Part shown: in pieces, positions 34,374 to 44,467 of the stretch
Layout: every line of letters begins with the position of its first letter
Position numbering within the stretch: position 1 is the stretch's first letter
Assembly: GCA_028673005.1 (NCBI GenBank)
Contig: CM054116.1
Span: 146,441,173 to 146,505,172, forward strand
DNA length: 64,000 nucleotides
Direction of reading: 5' to 3'
DNA from: Tanypteryx hageni
Taxonomy: Eukaryota; Arthropoda; Insecta; Odonata; Petaluridae
Translations under genes and position numbers: made by a program
The notes under the pieces: generated by a model
The model's input: only the letters and a program-made list of their open reading frames with translations
What the model was told of the DNA's origin: nothing
The model's database searches: none

Positions 34374-34538
34374 GCTTTGCTCCTATTCCTGGCCAACCTT
34401 CACCACCAGATGTGCCAGAGGTGGATTTTGTTGGAAAAGAGGCAGGTCATGATTCAGAGCCTAGCACACTTCCTGTAAATGTTAATGCTAAAAGTGCAAT
34501 TCCAAATCAGCCAGTCATACCATCGATCCCTTCATCAG
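34374..34538 (+). CDS. lgd: lgd/CC2D1-like exon: linker between DM14 repeats
   Basis: Acceptor TTTTAG|GC, donor CATCAG|GTGAGT. With the G carried over from 19288 it reads GFAPIPGQPSPPDVPEVDFV, then GKEAGHDSEPSTLPVNVN, ending with PSIPSS. This is a Pro/Ser-rich, acidic linker typical of the spacers between DM14 repeats in CC2D1 proteins. It ends in phase 1, matching the next exon. Confidence 0.85.
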
Positions 34539-35349
34539 GTGAGTTACATGGATGATGTCTGCTATTTAATGATCATTCCTTTTTTACTTCTATGCATTCT
34601 TAACTATATATTTTAAGTTTTGTTTTATCATAATCTTGACTGCTTTACTCATCCCCATAATTCTGTTACTTGGAATTATAATCTTTTCTTCACTAGCTGA
34701 CATTGGTTATGAATGCTATTTGACCCTATCTCATACAAACACATTTCAAGAACTAAAATTATAATCATTGTGAAGTGGATTTCCTCGTTTCTCTCATATA
34801 ATGCAATTGGTAGTACTTAAAAGTCAGTGGAATACAGTCTGGGTTTGCAGGTAATGCCCCACATGCCCTCACGATAAGGGCAAAAACAAACATTTATAAT
34901 TTTTAAATTAATGAGTATAGAACGAGAACTCAACCACAAAGAAGTAATTGGGATATATTGGATAGCCATTAGTGAAATGGGAGAGGAGGAAGAGAATAGG
35001 GTGGTGATGAGAGAGGAGGCAGGTTGTCTTTCTTACAGCTTAATCCTTTAACATGAGGTAAAGGGAGAATTGAGGTAGGTGGTGAGAGGGGAAAAGATAA
35101 GCTGATGAGAAATGTAGTCAGTTTGTGGCTATTCGATCAGCTTTTAACCATGTTGAGATGGTGAGGGAGGCGCAAGGCGAGTAATACTATGTAAATGTTG
35201 GTTCTTCTGTCTTGTTTTTAAATACCAACTTACAAACATAGTTTTCATAATAATAATTATTCTTTATTAGCTTTAGGCAATTTCATATTTTGCATGTATT
35301 CAGAGTTGACAGAAAATATTTCAAATATACCTTATGATTATTGTTCTAA
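34539..35349. other. Intron, no gene recognised
   Basis: After the donor the sequence is AT-rich. 34980-35180 is purine-rich (GAGAGGAGG-like). No element ends found. Confidence 0.4.
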
Positions 35350-35446
35350 AAAGATCTATACAAGGAAAGGATACGACCTTCAGGTCACGGATTTTGATGA
35401 AAATCGACCAGGTGATTCTACATAAAAAATAAGGTGTCTCAGTGCT

Positions 35447-36290
35447 CTTGTGAATGGGCCCTTGATTTCGGGAAATCAGCATAAAAAATATGCAAAAAAA
35501 TCGGAAGCAACTTAATAGGCTTCTTTGTGGAATTGTTGCTAAGAACGAGAATATGGGGTGAAAATTAGGAGACCCTTGTATCAGGTTTCTTGTGAATGGG
35601 CCCTTGAATTCGAGAAATCAGCATAAAAAATATGCAAAATTTGCATGCAACTTAATAGGCTTCATTGTCGAATTGTTGGTAAGAACTGGAATAAGGAGAC
35701 CCGTGTATCAGGGTTCTTGTGAATGGGCCCTTAATTTCGAGAAATCCGCATAAAAAATATGCAAAAAATCGCACGCAACTTAATAGGCTTCTTTGTCGAA
35801 TTGTTGCTAAGAACGAGAATAAGGAGGGTAAATAAGGAGACCCCCTGTATCAGGGTTCTTGTGAATAGGCGCCTGGGATCGAGAAATCAGCATAAAAAAT
35901 ATGCAAAAAAAATCGCACGCAACTTAATAGGCTTCTTTGTCGAATTGTTGCTAAGAACGAGAATAAGGAGGGTAAATAAGGAGACCCCTGTATCATGGTT
36001 CTTGTGAATAGGCCCCTGGGATCGAGAAATCAGCATAAAAAATATGCAAAAAAAATCGCATGCAACTTAATAGGCTTCACTGTCGAATTGTTGCTAAGAA
36101 AGAGAATAAGGAGGGAAAATAAGGAGACCCGTGCATCAGGGTTCTTGTGAATGGGCCCTTCATTTTGAGAAATCTGCATAAAAAATATGCAAAAAATTGC
36201 ATGCAACTTAATAGCCTTCATTGTTGAATTGTTGCTAAGAACGGGAATGTGTGAGCAGAAAATGTGTTTGGCTCCAAATGCATAGGCCCA
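35447..36290. repeat. Tandem array in left arm of foldback element
   Basis: Units begin with CTTGTGAAT at 35447, 35589, 35716, 35858, 36001 and 36144 (periods 142, 127, 142, 143, 143). Each holds ATCAGCATAAAAAATATGCA and AATTGTTGCTAAGAACGAGA. An apparent 82-codon frame in it is only the repeat read in translation. Confidence 0.93.
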
Positions 36291-36771
36291 GGTTTGATTC
36301 AAATTGTTTTATTTTTTCTAATTATCAAAAAATTATTTAAAAAGCAATATTTTCTGATAAAAAGATGCTGTATAATTTTTATTTGGAGATAATGAATGCA
36401 TAAACGTATAATAATCATCGTTTTAAATATTGCAGTCAATGAAACAATGGTTCATAGCTTGAAAAATGATATCATGCAAGAATGGTCATCTATAAATATA
36501 TGTTATTATTAACTTAAATGTAAATAAAAAAGATTTTGTAAATTTCCACTAGACAAATTTATTGTGACCAGCGTCATTTGGTGAGGAATTCTTAGCAATG
36601 AGTTCTATACAGAGAATGAAGGAGGGGGTAGGGTATGAGGGTTAAATGAATAATAATAGGCAGGAGGGAGAACATACAATCTGTAATGAGATAATATGAA
36701 AACAATCAAATGGAATTACAGAATCATATGACATTAATTCAAAATTAATTAATTAATTATTTCCAACTATT

Positions 36772-36812
36772 CTAAGAGGTCTAATCTGTTGCCTTTAGAT
36801 TAGACCTCTTAG
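36772..36812. repeat. 16-bp-arm palindrome at foldback centre
   Basis: CTAAGAGGTCTAATCT at 36772-36787 and its exact inverse at 36797-36812, with a 9-base loop. It lies close to the middle of the central spacer of the foldback element. Confidence 0.9.
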
Positions 36813-37642
36813 AGCAGATAAAAATTTTAATCCATGATGCTATGGACAATGTTTAACTTACTAATAATGTTTTTTCTAATCACTCTCCATTGTTCTCTTT
36901 ACTGATATCCGCCACTAATTAAATTAATGTCTTTTTTACTTTGTAATTTTAACACCTTTTTTTTAACTTGTGTTAATTACTTCCAGTTCTAATTACATAC
37001 TTAGCTCACTTCACTGTTATGCATAACCATTTGAATTAATGTCATATCATTTTAATGATGCCGGTCGTAATAAATTTATCTTGTGGAAATTTACAAAATC
37101 TTTTTTATTTACATTCAAGTTAATAATAACATATAATTATAGATGACCATTCTTGCACAACAGCATTTTTCAAGCTACGAACCATTGTTTCATTGACTGC
37201 AATATTTAAAATGCTGATTATTATATGTCTATGCATTCATTATCTCCAAATAAAAATTATACAGCACCTTTTTATCGGAGAATATTGCTTTTTAAATAAC
37301 TTTTGGATAATTAGAAAAAAAAAATAAAACAATTTGGATCAAACCTGGGCCTATGCATTTGGAGCCAAACACGTTTTCTGCTCACACATTCCCATTCTTA
37401 GCAACAATTCGACAATGAAGCCTATTAAGTTGCATGCGATTTTTTGCATATTTTTTATGCTGATTTCTTGAACCCAAGGGCCCATTCACAAGAACCCTGA
37501 GACGGGTCTCCTTATTTTCGATGTAGAATCATCGGATCGATTTTCATCAAAAGCCATGATGCGAAGGTCATAGCCTTTCCTTGTATAGATCAATATTTAA
37601 TATTTTATATATTTATTTGAAACTTTCAAATATCTTTTCAAG

Positions 37643-37872
37643 ATAAACCTGGCAGTATGGATGTAATTATTGCTACAGGAGGTAAACTTTCAACTCGGCA
37701 TGAGCGTCAATTGGATCTTTTGCTCAAGCGACAAGCAGTGTTCAAGAAAGCAGCACTAGAGTCTAAAAAGAATGGTGACGTGGCTCAAGCACGTGAGCAT
37801 CTTCGGACTGCAAAGGGTATAGACCCATTGATTGAGGCATCACACGCAGGCCTGCCTGTTGACATGAGTACG
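37643..37872 (+). CDS. lgd: lgd/CC2D1-like exon: DM14 repeat
   Basis: Acceptor TTCAAG|AT, donor ACG|GTGAGA. With the carried G it reads DKPGSMDVIIATGGKLS, then a DM14 repeat: RHERQLDLLLKRQAVFKKAA, KNGDVAQAREHLRTAKGIDP, LIEASHAGLPVDMST. This is the best match in the gene to the family core (REHLRTAKGIDPLIEA...G.PVD). The exon ends on a codon boundary and the PVD-PP ending continues in the next exon. Confidence 0.95.
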
Positions 37873-38051
37873 GTGAGAGAGATTTGGTTTTGTTTTTCAG
37901 TATTTCATCTCTTTTGATTACATCAAATTTGAGTAAGCAAGTATACCGTGTGTCTGATGGAGTTATCATCTGTAGATTTAAAATAATTATTATTTTCATT
38001 GTGGTTATACATAATCTATCAAATCTTAGGAAACAGTATGCAATAGTAATA

Positions 38052-39406
38052 CAGTAAAACCTCTCATTAACGAACATCAAGGGACCCAATTTTTCGTCTA
38101 TTCGTTATTCAGAAATTCGTTGATCGGAGGTTAGTGGGCGTTGCATAACTTCAGGGGCGCATTGTCTGTTAGATTATATGGGAGCAACGGGGTTATCCAA
38201 ATGAAGGCATATGCACAGATACGGCGTAACTCTACTAAAATACGCCCATTTTCAGGAAACGGTATCACATAAGTTGACGATATTCAAAATGCGCCCGAAA
38301 TGTTTAATAACCAGCCATATTGATTTGAAGCTCCGACGACACAATGGGCCACTTTCATTCATCTCCTTTTGCAATGTTTGGCAGTGGCAAGCACCAAATA
38401 ACTGAAATGCAGTGTTATTTTTTCTAGCATTGATTGGCAGGTTTTGCACGAAAACATCCTCTGCAATTTTTTATTATGCGACTTTTTTCGAGGTTGCAAT
38501 GCATGAAACTCGCTGAGCCTATCCTAAAGCATCTGTTGAGTCGCTAAGTTTATAAAAAATATTGACAGCAACACCACTTTTTAACACCCATTAATAAACT
38601 ACTATTTGACCACCACGGCGCGGGTTGCAAATATTTCAAAACGAAATGAATGAAAGCAGCATTTTCCTCATAAGAAAGCACTAACTGTCGTTGGCACTCC
38701 AAATCAAGACTCCAATCAATATTTTTCACTAACCTTCTTAACAACACTCCAGCTCCGTCTCTGACGAATAAATTAACTCACAAAAAAGTGTATAGGAACC
38801 ACCTCACCACGATAGGTACCTCATTGCTACGATCTTTTGTTGAAATTCCCTTTAAATGGATTAGGGGATTAATTTAATCGGGAATGATTTCAAATACAAC
38901 ACTTTTTTAAAAGATCTATTTAAAATACATCAACATTTTTTAATAAACGAATCTATTTTTTTCTGTTTCAAATTCTTTGTGAATTCTCGGGAAACGGCAG
39001 TCTCCACTTCCCTAAAAGCATGCATAGCGGCATCACTACAACTCTCGGACGAGATTGTCACTGGTGCGAGAATGCTGGAAACACAGGAAATACGTCATCA
39101 TGCTAGAAAACATGCTATGATTGGCTTGATGTAAGCTTAACGCTAATTGGCACATTGGCGACTGTTTTCAATCGTTTTCCATATGTAAAAAAATGTTTAG
39201 CGAGCAAAATTTCATTCTAAAGAGGTAAATATAAACGGAAGTGACGTCTTTTTCTTTCGTTGTTCGGAAGTTTTCGTAGTATGGAAGTTCGTAGTAAAGA
39301 GGTTAAAATTAGGGATTTTGTATACAACTTTGGCGGGACCGCCGTCAATTGTTCGCTATCCGGAGGTCTTTGCTATAAAGGGGTTTGTAAGGTAGAGGTT
39401 TTACTG
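38052..39406. mobile_element. pogo/Tigger-type non-autonomous element
   Basis: TA duplications at 38050-38051 and 39407-39408. The ends are CAGTAAAACCTCTCATTAAC and (inverse) CAGTAAAACCTCTACCTTAC. The 1.35-kb interior contains no transposase and only short frames. The CAGTAAAACCTC ends are typical of the Tigger/pogo group. Confidence 0.85.
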
Positions 39407-39408
39407 TA

Positions 39409-40652
39409 AATCTAATTGCATTAAAAAGGTTGGGAAAAACAGATCTGCATTTTGGATGCAATGCAGTCTTTCAAAGTATATTCAAACAAGTAGTCCAAAA
39501 CAGGACTAATGCATGCTGGTTTCCCAAAGTTGATGTCCCGAATTGATTAGTTATATTGACAGGAAATGTTTCAGTATGTGTTAGTCATTCCAAGGTATTC
39601 TCATACCATATGTAATTTATAGTTTATCAATGGTATAGTAAAATTGGAAAACAAAATAATAGAGCATTATCACATTTAAAATACTAAAAGCAAGGTCAAA
39701 ATTTTGCATGTATTTTTTATATAAACGAATTTAATAAATGTTACTGTTTATATGGTAATATGTATGGATAAACTATCCATTGCTGAAGAGTAGTCGAGTG
39801 GAAAAGAAAATAACCCATTTTTTCACTAGTCAATGCTCAAGCCAAGCTCAGTAATAAATATAATAATAATAATCGTCTCCATGGCAACAATCCAATAAAA
39901 TGCGATTTAAAACGCAAAAAAGCAATGTTTTAGTAGGAATTCAAGAAAATACAATCAATTATCAAAATTCTGTGATAAGAATTAGAATCTACATTCTTTT
40001 CCCCGTAGAACAGTACAAACTTCGCTCCGATATCACAATTTTAAGATTTTTTAAAGTATTAAAGAAAACATCTCTGCACAATGGATTTGAGACTTCCTAT
40101 GTAAAACAAATGGGGGAAATACATACCTGGAATCAAACCCGGGATTTCAATATTGGCCAAATAAAATATAGCCCGGAGGTGGGCCCTGGTAGCACAAGCC
40201 TCGTACGAGGATTCATGAAAACCAGTCCATTTATGCAAAAGTTGTTAGTGGGGGACACTTCCACAGACAGGACCATTTCATAAGGCTATGTTTCCTTTGG
40301 AAACCAGGCTAAAAATTACCAAAAGTCAACCATGGACCATTACATGCCAGATTTATTTTGGAGTATTTAAAGTACCCTATTAATTTGAAAGGAAGGTGAG
40401 GTTTTTTCCCAAAAAGGCAAGACAAAAAAATTAGAGATCATCTTAAAATTGAGTACAAAGTTTTAAACGCCAAACGGAACACCTTGATGCTGATTATTAA
40501 TTATTATTATTATTATTAATACAATACATTTATTCATATTCTTGAAGTTCACAATATTCAAATAAGTGAAGGGGAGTGTTGACAAACCTACACCAGAACT
40601 TGTAATTGTCTGGGAGGAAATTTGATACATACGGTGTTGAAAATGGCTACAC
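39409..40652. other. Intron, no gene recognised
   Basis: AT-rich sequence. 40376-40412 resembles the presumed pogo terminus at 20214. A T-arm-like stretch (inverse GGGTTTGATTCC) lies near 40128-40140 but without the rest of a tRNA. Confidence 0.4.
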
Positions 40653-40799
40653 TAAGGCTGCGTCCATGCTGATGCTCATCGCTCAGCGACGAGAGCAGAG
40701 ATACCAGCAGTGAGCCTAGTGCATTGCTGCGATGAGCGCCGTCTACGGCCATGCTAGAGAGCAGAATACTCGATCACAGCATCGCCGATAGTCGCCGGT

Positions 40800-41532
40800 A
40801 TGCCTCGGACAGGTGATCAGCGGCTGTGTCTTCTGCGTGAACCAAGTTTTGCGTTGCGTATTTTAGCGATAGAAAACGGGAGATCTTTTTCAGTGCATCC
40901 TATAAATGAAAAAAGAAATATTCTCGGCGAATTTTACCATCTTTTTCCTGAACTAAAGAAGCGTTCAAAAAAATTCCAGGAATATTTAAGGATGTCTGTC
41001 TCCACTTCTGAAAACATTTTAGGGAAAGTGTCGCCTAAACTCATTTGTAAGTGGAGTAATTGTGTCAAACATCCAATAGAACCAGCAGAGCGCCTTGTAG
41101 TTACTTTAAGGTAAGAGATATTTGTTGTTGCCTGTTAACACGATTTACTTATATTTTACTGAAGATAAAATACTCTTCTAAGCTTTAAAAGTAGAATCAT
41201 TCGTAATAACATATTATCCCACTGACAATCGCCGCTTTAGTATCGATAATTTTCTATTCACGCAATAAAAAGAACGAAATTTCAATACCTCCTTCGTAAG
41301 GAGACTTTCCTTCAACGATTTTTAACTTTCAGGACACAAGAGGACTTACTTACACTTACTTAAACGGGATCACAACACTTGTGTCTATCGTATACCTTTT
41401 AAGAACTGTTCGTGTAATGCTATCCCATAAAGACCTGCAACCATTTTTGCCCATGATATGAAGTATTTCAGTAATATTGGTCTGTATAATAAAATGTTTA
41501 CAATAGAATTAACCCTTCCCTAAAACACATCG

Positions 41533-41596
<64 letters not shown>

Positions 41597-42467
41597 CACA
41601 AAGTTATATATATATATATATAACTACATGTGTATGTATTTATACTTTATGTATATAACTTTGTGTATGCATATTTACATTATTGCATTTTATACCTATA
41701 TTACATAATAATTTTAAACTGTTCCAGGTTTTTAGCAACTGGTCAGTCATTTAGAAGCTTGGCATTTTCATTTTGAATGGGTAAATCTACGGTGGCTAAA
41801 CTTGTTCCCGAAACTCTTTCAGCATTGTACGATGTACTGCAGCCAAATCATTTACCGGCTCCAAATCAAGAAATGTTTAAAAAAATATCTGAAGAATTTG
41901 CGGCACTGTGGCAATTTCCTCATTGTGTGGGAGCAATTGACGGAAAGCACGTTAGAATAAAATGCCCTTCTCACACCGGATCCTTCTATTTCAACTATAA
42001 GAAATATTTCTCAATCGTTTTACAAGCTGTCTGTGATGCAAACTGTAAATTTACAATTATTGATGTTGGGGGATATGGAAGACAGAGTGACGGCTATTCG
42101 CTATGTTGGAGAACAGTACTTTACATATCCTAGAGCTGATCTCACTGAAGAATGTGAATACTTCAATCAGAGATTATCGAGAGCCAGAAGATGCGTTGAA
42201 TGTGCGTTTGGCATAATAACTTCTAAGTTCAGAATTCTTTGGAAACCAATTGAAACATCACCTGAATATGCAGATAAAATTATCAAGGCTATTTGTGTCC
42301 TCCACAACACAATTATTGACATGGAAGGTGTTCAGCGAACCTCGACTGAGACGCAGAACTATATATCGCAACAAACCAGAGGACGAGGATGCAATACTTC
42401 CAGCAGACAGGCAAGATATGTAAGAAATATATTCAAGGAGTACTTTGCTACACAACGAAGAACATAA
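40800..42467 (+). pseudogene. Harbinger transposase (DDE_Tnp_4), spliced, with lesions
   Basis: Exon 1 (40800-41110) reads HPINEKRNILGEFYHLFPEL, then RMSVSTSENILGKVSPKL and PAERLVVTLR. The intron 41111-41727 has GT...CAG ends, and splicing joins AG|GTTT to give RFLATGQSFRSLAFSF, as in family members. An in-frame TGA follows at 41774-41776. Exon 2 continues MGKSTVAKLVPETLSALYDV, VGAIDGKHVRIKCPSHTG (first Asp) and IIDVGGYGRQSDG (second Asp). Then a frame change and probable deletion remove the region with the third acidic residue, before ADLTEECEYFNQRLSRARR and VECAFGIITSKFRILWKPIE. It is inactive. Confidence 0.93.
41534..41622. repeat. (TA)n microsatellites in Harbinger intron
   Basis: Two TA tracts, 41534-41595 and about 41605-41622, separated by ACACAAAG. 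They lie inside the transposase intron. Confidence 0.93.
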
Positions 42468-42753
42468 TATTTAAGAATTTTCCCCAAGTTACAAGAAATT
42501 TATCGGTGTTATAAGGTCTGCAGAAGCTCCAGCAAGACATACTATATTTCTTTGTATAACTGTGCTTTTTTTCTATTTAAGCTGTTATTTCATTTCGTAT
42601 ATGACATTAGCTTATGTATGAAACATTAATACCAATTTTGTAAAGTGATTACTCAAAATGTATCTGAAAGTATTTCAAATCTCTCAGTTCATTTCTCATC
42701 AGTAAATAATATATAATACTATATTATAAAACTGCAAACATTGTCCATTACAG

Positions 42754-42897
42754 TTATTTCTCACTTGTAGTCCCCATTTCACTTGCTATTTCGTTCCATG
42801 CTTTGTCAAGCATGAAACGATTGTGGTGGTTAGGATCGTCCTGTTTCCACAAAAGCGATCGCGATGACACAGCATTTATTAATTTGTCAACTTCCAT
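42754..42897 (-). CDS. MADF-domain protein fragment of Harbinger element
   Basis: 47 codons from Met 42897 to TAA 42754-42756: MEVDKLINAVSSRSLLWKQD, then RFMLDKAWNEIASEMGT. The pattern (LI..V...LW.......R....AW.EIA) is the first part of the MADF DNA-binding domain, the accessory protein of PIF/Harbinger elements. It opposes the transposase gene. A second exon may exist towards lower coordinates, but I could not recognise it, so this may be one exon or a truncated copy. Confidence 0.7.
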   Translation of the reverse strand: MEVDKLINAVSSRSLLWKQDDPNHHNRFMLDKAWNEIASEMGTTSEK

Positions 42898-43252
42898 TCT
42901 AAAAGAAATAAACTTTTAAATATAAAATACCAATAAATAATTAGATGTACTTATCCATTTTATACGTATTTCAAATATATTTCTACTTACCTGAAATGTT
43001 TAACTGGAGGCGTTCTTTCCTACAGTGCTTAACGTGTTTTCACCAGGCGAATGACCTTTACTGTTTGCGCGCCCGTCTTGGCTATCAGCGCTTACTAGCC
43101 GAGAAAACAAATTTAAATGTCATCGCTTACCTCTCCTCGGTCAGCAGCTATGAGCGCCGCTTGAGTATTTAACACAATGTATTCATTTTACAAGCGCAGC
43201 TTTGAGCTAAGCTATGAGCTACGCTGTGAGCGTCAGCATGGACGCAGCCTAA

Positions 43253-44016
43253 GATTGCTGGCATTTTACGCATGTCTTGTTAAAATCTTATCAATAAAAG
43301 AGTTATTCCACCACCATGGACCAATTCTGACACCGAGTATCTGAAACACAGCATGAAAGCCTTTTTTCATTTCCATTTTAAAATTACTTATAATCATCGT
43401 ACAAACTCAGGACATAAGCCAAAGAACACTTAAAATGGCAAAATTTCATTTCATTTTTCGAATAAGAGTTCAATCAGTTCACTAAGCAGTTTTGAACCCA
43501 AAATTTGACATTTTTAGGTTCAAATCTCTTGTCATCAAGGCGATCTGCATAGTTGTTGGTTTCATGTAATTGCAATTGATTGACTGCAATTATTAATTCA
43601 TGTCACATCTGTCCACATATTCATGACGTTTCAACAATATTTTGAAGTTTAAACAATACCTTTGTAATGATAAACAATATGATGGTAACAAAAATAAATA
43701 TAAATCCCATAATTCATTGACATTGTGCATATACGCGTTTTTACATTAGATTTAAGGATTTAATTTTCTCTATTTTTAAAAAAATGTAAAGTACATTTTC
43801 TGTGAAGGGTGTATAGTTTTGGCAGCAGTTCACTTCTTAACATGTATATTTTGTTATAATTTGTTGTTTACAAATAAAATTTCTTTTCCAATCAAAATTT
43901 ATTAAAATATATGCACCGAAAATAAAAAAGTTGGGAAAAACCAGTGTAAACTAATTTTGGGCTAAGATTTGAAATTGTTTCCAAACTTCAGCTGATAACC
44001 ATACATTTGAGTCTTA
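43253..44016. other. AT-rich intron, no gene recognised
   Basis: No domain or element end was seen before the TTAA at 44017. Confidence 0.4.
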
Positions 44017-44458
44017 TTAACACATTCACTGCGGCGTGACCCACTGGTGGGTCACGGGCAGTTTTCCTCATGGCATCGTGCCCCACCGGTGGGTCACCGG
44101 GGATTGGACGCGTGGGCACCATGTACCACCGGTGGGTCATGTTATCCTTAAAAATCATATCTTTTTTATGCAGGCACTTCTTAGGAAGTTTTTTATCTTT
44201 AGCTTATGCACACAGGGACATTATTGTATACAGCATGTCTGCATTTTATACCAGAAATACGTAAACATTAAAATTTCAGAAAGTTTTAATATAAACCCAT
44301 TCATTCGTACGTACATATGTACGTGTTTACAATAGTCGCCGGTAGGTGGTGTGGCAGTGGCAGCTAAATAATTTATTTTTTAAATATCTCTTCAACAATG
44401 CATTGTATGGGAAAATGTTTCAAACAAACATTGTAGAAAATTAAATTTCCTACAACTT
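44017..44458 (+). mobile_element. piggyBac-type terminus with three palindromes (copy G)
   Basis: TTAA at 44017-44020, then CACATTCACTGCGG, then palindromes starting at 44039, 44081 and 44124 (ACCCACTGGTGGGT, CCCCACCGGTGGGT, TACCACCGGTGGGT). Interior sequence runs to the RTE insertion at 44468. No transposase remnant was seen. The opposite end beyond the RTE insertion was not found. Confidence 0.75.
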
Positions 44459-44467
44459 TTATTCCAG

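Larger units (their letters stand above)
35353..37591. mobile_element. Foldback element with tandem repeats in one arm
   Basis: The outer ends are GATCTATACAAGGAAAGG and its inverse at 37591. The left arm (35353-36575) and right arm (about 37040-37591) are inverted copies. Shared blocks include GGCTCCAAATGCATAGGCCC, TTGTGAATGGGCCC and AATAGGCTTCATTGT. The left arm holds about six units of a 127-143 bp repeat where the right arm has one. The 460-bp centre is unique except for a 16-bp-arm palindrome. No ORF of transposase type. It resembles Foldback/Galileo-like architecture. Confidence 0.85.
40656..43249 (+). mobile_element. PIF/Harbinger element, complete ends
   Basis: Target duplication TAA at 40653-40655 and 43250-43252. 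The terminal repeats GGCTGCGTCCATGCTGATGC and (inverse) GGCTGCGTCCATGCTGACGC continue imperfectly inward, with CTCATCGCT-like motifs repeated. The 2.6-kb element carries the two genes usual for this superfamily, transposase on + and a MADF-type protein on -, facing each other. Confidence 0.95.

Noticed and set aside
35759..36007. 82-codon frame with internal repeat (RNLIGFFVELLLRTRIRR)
   Set aside because: It is the 143-bp tandem unit of the foldback arm read in translation; other units have stops in this frame.
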